Shown one piece after another: positions 35,701-47,800 of a DNA stretch of 64,000 bases. The stretch comes from Daphnia carinata (taxonomy: Eukaryota > Arthropoda > Branchiopoda > Diplostraca > Daphniidae), in assembly GCF_022539665.2 (NCBI RefSeq), contig NC_081331.1:14318999-14382998 (forward strand). Reading direction: 5' to 3'. The position numbers and the translations under genes are program-made. Positions within the stretch are counted from its first letter, which is position 1. The number at the start of each line of letters is the position of its first letter. The notes below the pieces were generated by a model. That model made no database searches and was not told where the DNA came from. It saw only the letters and a list, made by a program, of their open reading frames with translations.

Positions 35701-38700
35701 AGACTGCACCTCTTTCCTCAGGTCCGTCATAAGGCGCTCCGACGGCAATGTCGTTGAATCCATCCAAATTGATGTCGCCCAAAGAGGAAACGGCCAATCC
35801 GAATCTGGCTTTGGACACTTCACCACCGTCGAGGACGTCGCTACGCCGGAACGAGTGTCGCAATCGGGTGGCCTGATAATAAACGTGTACTCGTCCCATT
35901 TCGTATTTGCCTTCAGTGTTGGCATAATTCGAGTACAGAGGAGCACCGACAATGACGTCCTGAAGTCCGTCGTTGTTGACATCCGTCACGGCCACGCAAT
36001 AGCCAAAATAAGCGCCTAGTTGTTGGCCCGTAATATTGGCGATATTGGTCAAATTCGAAGACAACAAGACGACCTATTATAAACAAAGTCGTTAGTTTCT
36101 TTGTAGAGTTTGAAATACAATGAATTCACCTTTCCAGTTAAATTAGCACCGCGGGGCATACCGACAGCGACGTCTGTTCGACCATCGTCATCTAAATCTC
36201 CAACAGCTGAAGAATAGCCAAGGTAACTGTCATCTTCCGCTGCTGATCCCTCTGTCGTTGATAGAACGTCCAGTCGCGAAAAAAGGCCTTGAGAAAACAG
36301 TTGACCTGCAAATCAAAGTGTCAAAAATTAGATATTGAAATCAGAGGAAAATTTTAAGGAATCCCAAAACTAACACCTAGAAAAACATTCATTGTAAACA
36401 AAATTGAGATGAAAAGCGAGAGAAAACGTCAGCGAATAGAAAAGCCAATAAAAATTCATTATTTCTAGACAATGAAAGAACCAGAGATGGAGAAATGGAT
36501 AACTAAAAATAATAGGAAAATTTCACCGTCCAACAAGCTACCACACACCAATTTTGCAGGAATTCCACAATTTCTGTAAGGACCCATCATTATTCAATAT
36601 CAATTGATAACCAATTAAAAAGCCATCATTTTTTAAAAGCCAGAGTTCAGAACAAGGTAAATATCCTATTGCGAATTAGGTTGAAGCAAGCAAATCAATT
36701 TAAAGCTGAAGCATCGAGTATAGTTATATACCAGGGATGGATGAATAATCTGCTGTGGATTGCAAAAAGGTAAAACCAGGAATGGAGTCATGTGGAATAA
36801 TGGGAGTTCCGAGTGATCATAATGTTATACAAAATCACAACCAAACAAGCATCATCAATGAAAACAGCATTAAGAAAACAAAATGTGGCGTCCAGTAAAT
36901 TAAGCTGAAAAGATCGTCTTCAATAAGGGGATTGTTAATGGGACCCTGAAAAACCATTTCAGGTTGGGTTGACATCTGTCAACTAAATTTGTTCTAATGG
37001 ATCTTGAATAACACGAAAAATCCAGGACAAAGACACACCACCAACAAAACCGAGGAAATTTGAATCCCACGTAAAGGTACCTCATCTAAAATAGCCATTG
37101 GGTTAGAATCACGTTGTAGTTGTTATGATTGATCCGTGTTTTAAAATTGCGATTTGGATAGGTTGCGTACGGAGTTTGTTCGTCAATGTTTTACCTGTGA
37201 CAAATGTACGAAAGACAGGTGATCTGACGGCCGGATTTGTGGTATTGATCGAGTACAGCTGACCTGTGTGTGATATGGACATGATGGTAACACGGTGAAA
37301 GGTCATTTCATTTCTTCTTTTTTAAGTGCACAGAAACATTCAAATGGTTTTGTTTTTTTTTGTGTGGGAATTTTCAATGAGGGATCACTGACTAATTGAT
37401 TCAACGCCAAAGTAAGCTGGATGGGAGGAACAAGACATTTGTGGCAAAGGGGTAAAGGTGTGACTTCCTGTGCCGTCAAAAGCTTAAAGACGATAAAACA
37501 CTCTCTACCAAGACTGGGGTGATATTGTCGTGAGAATTAGAACCAGCCTTCGGCAAGTGGCCATTCAAACATGTTCGTCACACAGCATTCAAAGGGCGTG
37601 ACGAGCATTTGCACAAGGCTCTACATATTGGCAAGTTAAATAACGACAGGTACAAACACGGTGAGCTCAGTGGGTCCGTTCGTCATCCTTTGTCGACAGG
37701 GAAAAGGGTAACATTGGCTTGAGAAATTGAAGGGATCTAGAATAATCTTTTACAATTCAATCTACATTTGTATGTACTCTAATCGATGGTTTTCATTTTA
37801 ACTCTAAAATAGTCTACGATGACCTAAAGGGTGACTATGAAATGAACTTACCCTGCCAGTACCAGCTGCCGACGGCGCCGATGAACACACGAAGGCCGTC
37901 CTATCGAATTAAGAGAATTGAAGGATTTAAACAAATGAAAGCTACCAAAAAAGAAGATTCGGTACAACAATTTTTAAGAGATGCAAATGCAGAGACGAGC
38001 CGATAACTACAGTTGGTAAGAATTCCTTTTACAAATGGGCGGTTGTTTCTTCGTAAAGGATAACAACGTCATAGTTTTCTTGTCGAACGACATTGAAACA
38101 AAGGGGTGGATGAACAAAAGAAATCGTGTACTTTGTTCGGTACTTTCTACTCTTGAGATATGCGTCAACAGGCAACAAGATCGATGAGAAAAATTTCTCT
38201 ATTCAAATTCCGTCAAATTCTTCAAAAAAAATAATCAATCATTTGAAATGAGTTATCTTACCGGTGAAATGGTGGCTCCGAGACCGGCTTGACACGACCC
38301 TTGACGATGATAACCCCAAGAAGCTAACGAGACAAATACATTTATATACGTAGACATGAATCAAACAAAGAAGAAAAACTTACAGGTTCTGCATGGCGAA
38401 TATTCGGAGAATTCGCGGAACGATTCACGGGCGACGAAGCAGGTACCGACTGGTTCGCGACGCTTGTAGCTGTTTGAAAACCAGACGTAACGAGGGGCGC
38501 ACGCCTGTCGTGCAAATTTGTTAAAAAGAAACGTTTCCTTCTTTAAAATAAAAGAGACTCACCAAAACTGGACCATTAGGTCCCGAACTTCGAACAGTTG
38601 CACCAAACCACTGATCTGATTTTTGATCAATTTGTTGACCCGATCCATTATTGTTGCCTACAATCAAATGGGGAAATCAGTTATAAAAGAATATCTACAA

Positions 38701-41700
38701 TGAATTAATATCTTCACCTGTAACGTCAAACGGAATGGGTTGACATTGGTCTGGAATTTCAGTACTGCAACGGAAAACGGATCCACCACGTGAGACGCCC
38801 GGCTGTTCCGTCTGTGCAGTTGGAGCTCCAACCAACAACCTAAATCCAATCGACACTGTGAGATACTGAGAACATTCTGGACTTGTTTAGACAAGATTCT
38901 GCATTGAAAACCTTTGTTTCTTTTCCCTCGTTTTTTGTGTGTCCTTGGAAAATTTAAATTAGTCACCATAAACGACGCAAAACAAGAGAAGGGGTAAGGA
39001 AAATCATCAAAACATGTTTCCCAACTAAAAAGTCCTTGAACGTTTCTCTCCTTGGGGAATCAAATAGGCTGATTTAAATATTGAAATTTCAACAGCTTCA
39101 TTGCTGCAATGTGGCAAGAAATGCAATGTCATCCTGATAGACAACGACGAATAACATTATGGTAATTTTTTTAAACAAAATGTAATAGAAAAATGTAATT
39201 CTATAATTGCAGCAAAAAAAGGAACGGAAAATCACTTGATAAAAGACAATAAAACACAACTGCAATTTTCAAAATGGACTAAAACTCATTCAGAGCTGAT
39301 GAAATGATTGGAATAACACAGGTAGTCGAGAACTCTAATTAGTATTTCTTTTTTCACTTGGATTGTCTCCGGATGCGGTCTCGCTTCCCTTTTTTATTCG
39401 TGAGCTATGAATTTCTGCGGTTTTACTTGGTCCCGGTCTAAGCAACGCCAGTCAATGTGACCGCCCAATCGTTTTTACACTTTTTTTTTAAATCAAGAAA
39501 TACAATGTGGGTAGAGTTGTCTCGTTCATACGTTGCTCTGCACGATGGCCACGTTTCCATTTCACCGTGATTAGAAGAACATAACGGCGCTTATTGGTAG
39601 CACCTTATTAAGGGTTGCATTGACGTCATTGCGGTTAGAATCGGACAACAGATGGCGTTCAACGTAAAGGGCGAAGGATAGCCAAATCGAGTTCGATTTA
39701 CCATTACACCACCACACCTATTGTTCTCTGCTGCTACCACGCTTATTTTTCATTATGTTAGCATAGTTTTCGTGAAAAGAATGGACATCGCAACCTCGTG
39801 AACGGAAAAATTGGGTGCGGCTGGCACAGCCACGAGGCCCAACCCGAAAACAATTGGCCCACCTAAGAGAATCTAACCTACATGGCTCGTTTCCAAATGA
39901 AGTAAACACACTTTATTATTTATTTATTTAAAAAATATACACATATATTGTATAGTTGTAAGGGGAAAGGCTTCGTTCGTGTAGAAGGGCTGTCAATCTA
40001 AGGATTTGCGGGAAACCCATAGATGGCTCTGGCTCCTTACAAACTAGAGGACATCTAATCCCATCATGACCGGGCTACGTCCTCTTTCAAAAAATGATTA
40101 GACACTAGATAACTTAAATTTTTTTCATTGACATGTAACTATACGTTGATTTTTTCCATGGAAACAAGTTTCACTTCGAAATCAAGTCTAAAATATCTGA
40201 CATGTCAAGTAGCTTCGGTCGTGAGTAGCTTCCAATTCGTTCAAAGCCATTCCCATTTGCATGGTGATTTCTATCATAGACACGCACGACTTATCAACTG
40301 AATAACTGTCTTAATGTAAACATGTGACTCGCATGAGAAACGAAGGCATCGTCTTTCACGTTTGTTGACTTTCATCATCTATGTGAAAGTCAACTTGATC
40401 CAGTTGTTTCGTTCGTTCATCAAAATAATACCAACAAGACGAGCAATGCAAGACAGACGAAATTTGTTTTTTCTGAAGTCAATGAGCAAATAGCCACAAC
40501 GTGATCTGATGGAGTTCTACAACAAACTCAATAGAATAGGAAAGAAAAAAATAAACCCAAAAACAGATTAGTTGGAAAAAGAACAAGTTGGGCGTGGATG
40601 TTAAGACGAATGTCATCTCGGCACGAACGAGACCGGGTGGGACGATATCACACAACACAATCAGTTACCTTCGAAAAACAACGAAAGCTCCCCTCTCTCC
40701 GCCCATCCAAAAAGAGAATAAAATAAACGCATATGTCTCGAAACTGTGAAAGTGATAAATACGTGAGTTGGAAGTCCACCACTGGTAATCGAAAAACAAA
40801 ATCTAATGGCCATCGTTTGGTACGGTGCCCTAGACTAGGATCTCAATATACGCCCTTGTTAGTTCTCCACACTTTGCTTTGACGTGAACATTTATCTCAA
40901 CATTTCCATCTGAGAGGGAGACAGCCATTTTCTTTTCTATACGTCCAGATGAAATCTTTGTAAAGCAACAGTTGATCAAAAGAATCAATCTAATATTATA
41001 GTACAAAAATGGTAGGCAAACGTTTCATGACATTTGAGACAGGTGACGTCTGATTGGCACGTGACATGTTGCCACATTTCAATAAACGTTCGAATGACAT
41101 TCGTTTTACCCCCAACAGAGAAGCAAAAGAAAAATGTGCAATATTTGCATAAACCCTTCTAAGAAGTAAAATTGAAATAAAAATGTTTTTTGTTCGATAA
41201 ACAAATACTGTCGATAGAATGTAATATGTGAATAACATGACCTTTGACGTGACCCATCAACATTCCCACGCCCTTTTTATTCCTTTTTCTTTGTTTTTTT
41301 GAATATCCTAATTTCCTTCACCCCTTCATTAATTTCAACCTCTACCTGATTCTTTAAGCCAACAGCGTCCATGGGCCGTTGGTTCAATTAAAAAATATGC
41401 CTCAGGCAAAGAACGTCGGACGAGATGAGAAAAAATGGCCAAGTGCCATCAGCGTCATCGTTTGAAGTGAAAAATCGTTACGTCGAGTAGCAACAAAGCA
41501 CCGCTCGACCACCGCCCCACAAAAAGAAAAAAATAATTATAATAAATAAATAAATAAACAAACGGGCCGGCGCCTCGGTCACGTCGTTTGTCGCGCTCCG
41601 CCTCCACACGGCGCGCCGTTGCCGATGTGTTTCTTTTTTCCCACACATCTTTTTCGAGTTTGGACGAGCTACACACACGCAAAGCTAAAACTCTTCTTTG

Positions 41701-44013
41701 AAATTATAACAAAGGGGAAAAAAAAGGCTTTTAACGAAATAAACAAAGTGGAAATGAAAAATGGCATTTGTTCCTTTTGACCGGCCATCGTGTGAAATCG
41801 GTGAGCACATTGTCTGGCGTCAATTACGAATAAATAACACAGGCACTCTGTTGACTCATCTTTCGGTCCATTCACGTCCGCCTTCCAGTTTCGATTCCGC
41901 CTTGATCATTCGTGTTTACCAGACCAGAAATTTTGGTTATTTGCAGAGGTTCAATGACTGGGTCACAGCGCCACTTGGCAACATGGCATGGCAGACGGTG
42001 AGACGCAAATATGTCGTGAATAAGCGAACACGGACGGGAGAAAGTTGCATGATTCATTGGAATGGACTAAATAACAGAAGGGGATGTATCTACGCCCTTT
42101 TGAACAATAGATGAACATTAAGAGATGGACGGCGCTCACGCGGGACTAACGCGTTTCATGTGCTAATATTCTTTTATTTGAGCGAATCAAATGTTCTTAA
42201 TTTTTCTCAATATTTTACTTCCAGTTTAAATGCGCCACCTTCCCGTTTCTCGGACTTTTGTGAATACCCGCCCTTAGCGTCCATGTTTGATTCATCTCTC
42301 TTCGTTTACTTGGCAACGCCACACCTTTTTTTTTCTCATTTTTTTAAACCCCGTGTGTCGGTCACATAGAGGAAAAGCGAGGCGCGTGATGTGAAATGAA
42401 ATCAAACGTTTAGACAATCGACTATTTTTTTTTTTTTTTGTTGCCTTTCAAAGCGAAAAACGTAAGGACCACGCCCTGCCACTCAAAGGCCCGTCTGCTA
42501 TGCAAATGACGTTCACGCGCGCACCTCATCATCATCGCTATTCCATGTCGGCTGCATTCGGGTCACGAAAAAAAAAGAGGACAGACGTAATGCGATAAAA
42601 TCACGAAGAGGACAATGAAACAAAGATCCAATCAAGCCATTCATTACGTCAAAGGACCAGTGGCAATTGAGGAAGGAAAAAAAAAACAAAAAACAAAAGA
42701 CCAACGCAAAGCGCTCCTGGATATTTTTCTTAAAATCACCTGCTGTTAGCCAACAGATTTCCAGATAGGTCATTGCGTGAAAAAAGAACAAAGGAGAGGA
42801 TGATTCGGATAAAGGGATGAACAAAAAAAGTGCATTCACGATCATTTCGAAAAAAAAAAAAAGGCCGAGAAGGAATGATGTATTTTTGTTTAACTATTTA
42901 ACCCATGCCTTTATTGATGTTGAAAACTGACAAAAAGGGCAAATTTCCCCCTACAACTGAGAAACGAAACCATATTTGAAGGGAACTGGCACTTGAGTAG
43001 AATAAATAATCAGTTGTTGAGAATGTCTTATCATCATGATCGACTCTAACGTTGGCAAGTCGAAGGAAACCCGAATTCTGTTGTTATTTTTATCTCTTTC
43101 TCCTCTTTGCCCACTACACAAAAGAGTGGTGGAACATCATAAAAACGGTGCATAGGCTATATATTATTACGTTTCTATGAATTATAGCTCGTCGTTTTCT
43201 CGACAACAATTCGTTTTTTTAAACGAAAAGAATAGGCTCTCAAATCAATTTTCCTATTCCATTTCAATGTGGGGGGAAAATATTTCCTAAAAATAATGAA
43301 GGACCACCCTGCAGTCCCTGATTTTGATCTCCATTCCCTGGAACAAACGCCGTTTTCCCTTTTGAATGAAAGCGCAGCCAAACGAAAAGGCAGTTTCAAT
43401 GCAATTGCTTACCAAATGAATTGAATCAAATCGCTATGGACAAACTCTTGCCGAATGTTTTTGAAAGCATTTGAACGAAACTGATTTTTTTTTAAATGCC
43501 TGGCTTTACAAAGAGAATTTCAATTTGACTAACATCCCTGCTTGTTTTGTTTTCAGTGTAGGACGCGGTGTAGGGTGGCCAACATGTGACGACCATCACG
43601 TTGCATTTCAAACTCTTCGCCCACACATCTCCAGAAAAAAAAAAAAAAAAAACCGTTTGTCCAGCAAGACATTTGACTTGCATGTCCAGTCCTCGGGTCA
43701 GTTTTCCCTTTTTTCCAGTCCCTCCCCCCCATCTTAACCTACACTTTTACCCCTATAAAAAGAGAGACGGAGATGGGCCAAACATCTGGTTGTGTTGGAT
43801 GACTTTCATTTGAACATGCATCTTTTTTTAAAACTACCATTTGCATGAGGAAACGTGGGCGAGACATAAAATGTCGTCTCTTTTCAACTAGAAACTCTCG
43901 GCTGAATATCATTAACAGTTCAAAGTTTGTTTGTTTGTTTTTTTCTATTTCCCAAGCTACAAAGTTCATGGTGGCCCATGTCTTTTAAATGCAGTTGAAT
44001 GAAATGGAAATCG

Positions 44014-44052
<39 letters not shown>

Positions 44053-44865
44053 CAAAACCATGGGAAAAACCAGGGGGAGGGGCACGTTAGGCTAAATATA
44101 TACGCAACACTGTCCTTTATTTTCGTATGCAGAATTCAATTTTTTTGTATGAAACTATTTCAAAGTTATGAGCGACCCATGTTCCGATTTTTCAAAAGAA
44201 ATGACAAATTTGAAGAAAAGAGACAGGCACGTGTAGCCTTCAACTATTCAAATAGATCACAAGCAAAAAAACTGGAAAGACAAAAGAAATCATTTCGACG
44301 ATAACATTTTTCCCCATTTGCATTCTTGGTCGGTCACACCAAAAAAATGTTTAGGTATCAAGAAAAAGAGAAACAGATAGCGAGAAAACGAACTTTCTGT
44401 CTCGACTTTTGAGCTTGTGCTGCTGCAGACGAGCAACGAACGCGGCTGAAAAAAAAGTTATTTTTAAAACAGCGAGCGAGAGTCAAACGACGTGGCAAGA
44501 GAGGGGGAGAGAAAGGCAAACGAAGCCGTGAATGAAACTGTCAGTTACCAACTGACGAAACTTCTGTGGCTGCCTTTTTCCTCACTCCACCGAATTGAAC
44601 TCGGTTCATTGTTCATTCCTGTGTGCCGTTATTCGCCCTAACGCATTCGAATAGCAATCGGACAAAAGAACAAACAAACAAAAAAAGGCAATTACCAGTT
44701 GACTCCTCGATCCTTGTGCAAGTCAACACTGAATCCGAAATAGGATCCGGCTGGTCCGCGATGAGTTAGCGCACTGGGGATGTCCACGTTGAAAGCCAAC
44801 ACGGAGGACAGTGCCAAAAAAAGGAGAGCAAATGACGTCACCGTCATCTCCGTTTGCTCCTTCAT
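32767..44865 (-). CDS. Integrin alpha subunit, PS2 (inflated) type
   Basis: A cell-adhesion receptor that pairs with an integrin beta chain at the plasma membrane. Twelve exons join in frame: 44696-44865, 38718-38839, 38563-38657, 38384-38504, 38262-38323, 37852-37900, 37195-37263, 36130-36305, 34524-36073, 33525-34464, 33231-33458, 32767-32865, for 1226 residues. Seen in order: signal peptide (FALLFLALSSVLA); FG-GAP propeller blades (GSYFGFSVDL, DDSYLGYSSAVGD, GAYFGYCVAV) with calcium loops DLDDDGRTD, DVNNDGLQD, DINLDGFND and DLDGNEYPD; CAPRYVWF; IGAVGSWYWQ. Then come the thigh/calf domains, a Ser-rich stretch, a furin-type site (GRRRRQV), one membrane helix, and the cytoplasmic MGFFKRSRP motif. 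The sequence resembles the RGD-binding alphaV/alphaPS2 clade. The 23-residue cassette exon in the propeller supports alphaPS2. Confidence 0.95.
33013..33084 (+). tRNA. tRNA-Trp (anticodon CCA)
   Basis: 72 bp with a complete cloverleaf: acceptor stem GACTGCG pairing with CGTGGTC (two G-U wobbles), D-arm TGGCGCAATGGTAGCG, anticodon loop GACTCCAGATC with CCA, T-arm GCGTGTTCGAATCACGT, discriminator A. It is intronless. It lies on the plus strand inside the last intron of the minus-strand integrin gene, between the membrane-helix exon and the cytoplasmic-tail exon. Confidence 0.93.
37195..37263 (-). other. Cassette exon of the integrin alpha gene (23 codons)
   Basis: A 69-bp exon flanked by AG and GT, phase 1 at both ends, encoding QLYSINTTNPAVRSPV and a few more residues. 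The exons on both sides (37852-37900 and 36130-36305) also meet in phase 1. The next exon starts with a similar GQLFSQ, so skipping keeps the frame and the WYWQGQL motif. It sits in the propeller where fly alphaPS2 has its regulated 25-residue exon (C versus m8 forms, known biology). Confidence 0.75.
38840..44695 (-). other. First intron of the integrin gene, 5.9 kb
   Basis: The intron separates the signal-peptide exon from the rest of the propeller and is far longer than other introns here. It is AT-rich with homopolymer runs. A plus-strand ATG frame of 117 codons at 41761-42114 has no recognisable content. Large first introns often hold enhancers, but I see no specific site. Confidence 0.6.
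44014..44048. repeat. 35-bp poly-A run
   Basis: An uninterrupted run of A, in the integrin first intron. It has no clear element upstream of it, so it is either a simple repeat or the tail of a decayed retroposed sequence. Confidence 0.8.
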
Positions 44866-47800
44866 TTTGCTTTGATCTTTCTTTTTCTTTGACGATCAAT
44901 TCAAATTTCAAAACACAAACGAGGCGTGGTGGACGAACGAACGAATCAACAGTTTTTCAGCAGGTCGAAATGGAGGACACGCACGGCACGAGAAAGAAGA
45001 ACGACAGACAACACGACCATATTTGGCAATGACCAAAGAAGAAATCCAAACCGCACGCTTCTTCACAGTTGAATGTTGATTTTTTTTTTTTTTTTTTTTT
45101 TAAATTATGGTACGGGGATCTTTACACTTGCAACTAATTACCCGTTCAATATGCGTCAATTGAAAATCACAATAATCCCGATTGCGGTTACAATCCACTG
45201 ATTGTGTTTCGATTGCCGTGCGAGCGCGGACAGGTCAGCGACGATGGCAACTCGACTGGTCGTCAGCTGGGCCACAACTGGCCTTCCTTTCTTTTCGGAC
45301 TTGAGTTTCCTCTCTCAGCTGTTTATTTCCACAAGCTCCTCCCCCATTTCAGAACGTTTCGCCTTCTAGCGCCAGAGGGGGTGGAGCACTTGGGCAAAGA
45401 GACGTACATTTTCCTTCTTCTTCTTCGTCTTCTCTTTCGATCGTGTTTTCATCCTTTCGGTGGGTACATGTGTGAAGACTGAACAGAACAGAGAATAAGG
45501 GAAAAACCTTGGAAAAAAGAAAAAAATGAGAGAGAAAGAAACAAAAGTATCGGCCCTCAGGGCCACTACATTACATTCCCAAAAGTGAAAAGAAATAAAA
45601 AAATAAATAAAAAACAAGACGCTATTGCCTCATTTCGAACGACGTGGCCATCCCGACAACATTTTTTTCTGCTTTCCCTCCCTATACCTCCGTGTACCTT
45701 TCTAGCGCACAAGAAAAACAAGAGATGAAACGCAAACTTGGAAGATGGATGGTGCGTGCATAGAATACGAGTGCCCTATTCAATCCACATAGATGGCACT
45801 GAACAACGGCAGCAACCAGACGACGTCTTTTGCACCTGATGGTGTTCTGCAGAGTGCAGCATGGGCCTGATTTGGTCAAGCTGCGAAAGCCTTACGTGCG
45901 CAGCATAGGACGAAGCCGTGGCACATGACTTTACATGGTCATGCGACTCGACTTGCTGCTGGTACATCAACAGTTGGCTGCAACAAGACCAATCCAAGAA
46001 AGGCAATACTCGGCAAAAGAAATAACATTCCACGTCAGTCTGAAGACTGTGCGGTTCTTAATCCTGCTAAACAGCTACACCTTCAAGTATTCGACAAAAA
46101 GGCCTCTCGCGTTGGCATTCTGTCTTGTGCTTCTGTTGCAGTAGGCAACGCAAAACAAAAGACAGACGGCCAATGAACGCAGGGATAAACGGACAAATCT
46201 TTTCCTTTTCTTGTTCGTTTTTCCATTTCTCGTTTCTTTTCAAACCGATGCCTTAAAAGGATAGAATAGTGCCGCCATTTGTCAAAGTGGAGGGCCGCGC
46301 CGGACAATGGCAACCTTGGAGCAGACGACACCAGATCGTCATATTTGCGCAAACTTTGTTTTATTTTTATTTTTTTTTTATTTAGTCGTGGCAAACTGCC
46401 CGCATTATCTCGATGACAAACGGGGAAAAAGAGAAAAACAAAAGGCATGTATATATACATATATATAACCTGCATGACGAGTTTCCGGTCATGATGCAAA
46501 AAAATGAGAAGGAACACAAAATAGAAAGCCCCTCCCCAAGAGCGTCGTCCACCCCTTTCTTTCCTGTAACAAGAAAATAGAACCGGAACTGTGAATACAC
46601 AAGTGACTGTTGAATGATGAATGCAGTATGACGTCATAGATACGGCGAACTCGGCCATCTGAATTTACTTAACTTTCTAAATCTTTTTATTTATTTATGT
46701 TTTCATCTCTCCCTCTCGAGCATGTTTGGACGTGTAAATTACACGTATTGTCATCACATCGCGTCTTCGTGCTCGCCCAATTGTGCCATCAGTGAATGAC
46801 TCTCGATCGGCTAGATATTATGCGTAAATGTTTGGGTTGGCTTTGCACGCTCACGTCGTCTGCTACGATGACCAAGTGTCCAATTTGGTTTTTCCTTTCT
46901 TCCGCGAAATGGATGAGTCATTTTTTCTGTTTAAAAAATAGACGTTGAAATGATGCAATCTGAACCGACATGAATAGTTGAATTGTTAAATACGTTCTTC
47001 GTCATTTCTTTTCAGCTACGCAACACAACAAAAAACCGCCAATCGAAAGAAAAGCGTTACGTCAAATAAGTGAAAGAATGACGTCACATACATCGGCATT
47101 TCGCCAAACAACCCCGTTGAATTACGAAACGCCCTTCGTAAAATCCCAAACAAGTGTAAAGTGGTTGCATAGAATCACAAAGGACTGGCCTAGAAAATGT
47201 ATAGAAAAGCCTTGTTTTTGAGGAAGAGAAATCAACATTAACGCCCGCTATGTAGATATCGAAAAAATGGGCGGATCAGCTGAAATAATTCTCATTTTCT
47301 CACCCTACATACACCTGCTGTACAGGTGATGGATCTTGAGCTGAATGAGCGGCCCTACAACAATATGGCGAGGGGGGAATCAACGGATATTGAAATCACA
47401 TGCCATTTCATTTCAAGGCAAAAAGACTTCCAAAGAAAAGGAGATGATTATTCTGTTGATTCATTCGTTGAACGAGCCATGTTTTAAATTTATACAGACT
47501 CATAGTTCATATAAATATAGGAATGATGTTATTGGATGTCTGCATTTCCTCTCATTTTCTCCTATGTGGCATCTCCCAGCAACTAAAGCAGCAAGCCACA
47601 AGAGGAAGAAAAAATGATGAGCGTACAGTATATATAATCAATACATCATCATGCGAGCCAGTCAAGTGATGCATCACATTCTTGTGATGTACATCGTCGT
47701 AGCTACATAACCTATAAATGACAGCTGCCTTTTTTGGGAGGTTATTTTATTTTTTTTTGTGGATTACATGCAGACATGTAGCCTATACGTATACATAGGC

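Noticed and set aside
41761-42114. Plus-strand ATG frame of 117 codons in the integrin first intron
   Set aside because: It has no homology signal that I can recognise and no flanking exons or polyadenylation signal in a convincing place.
46083-46658. Minus-strand ATG frame of 191 codons
   Set aside because: Composition is low complexity (Phe, Lys, Tyr, Arg), no domain or splice context is seen, and it lies in an AT-rich gene-poor stretch.
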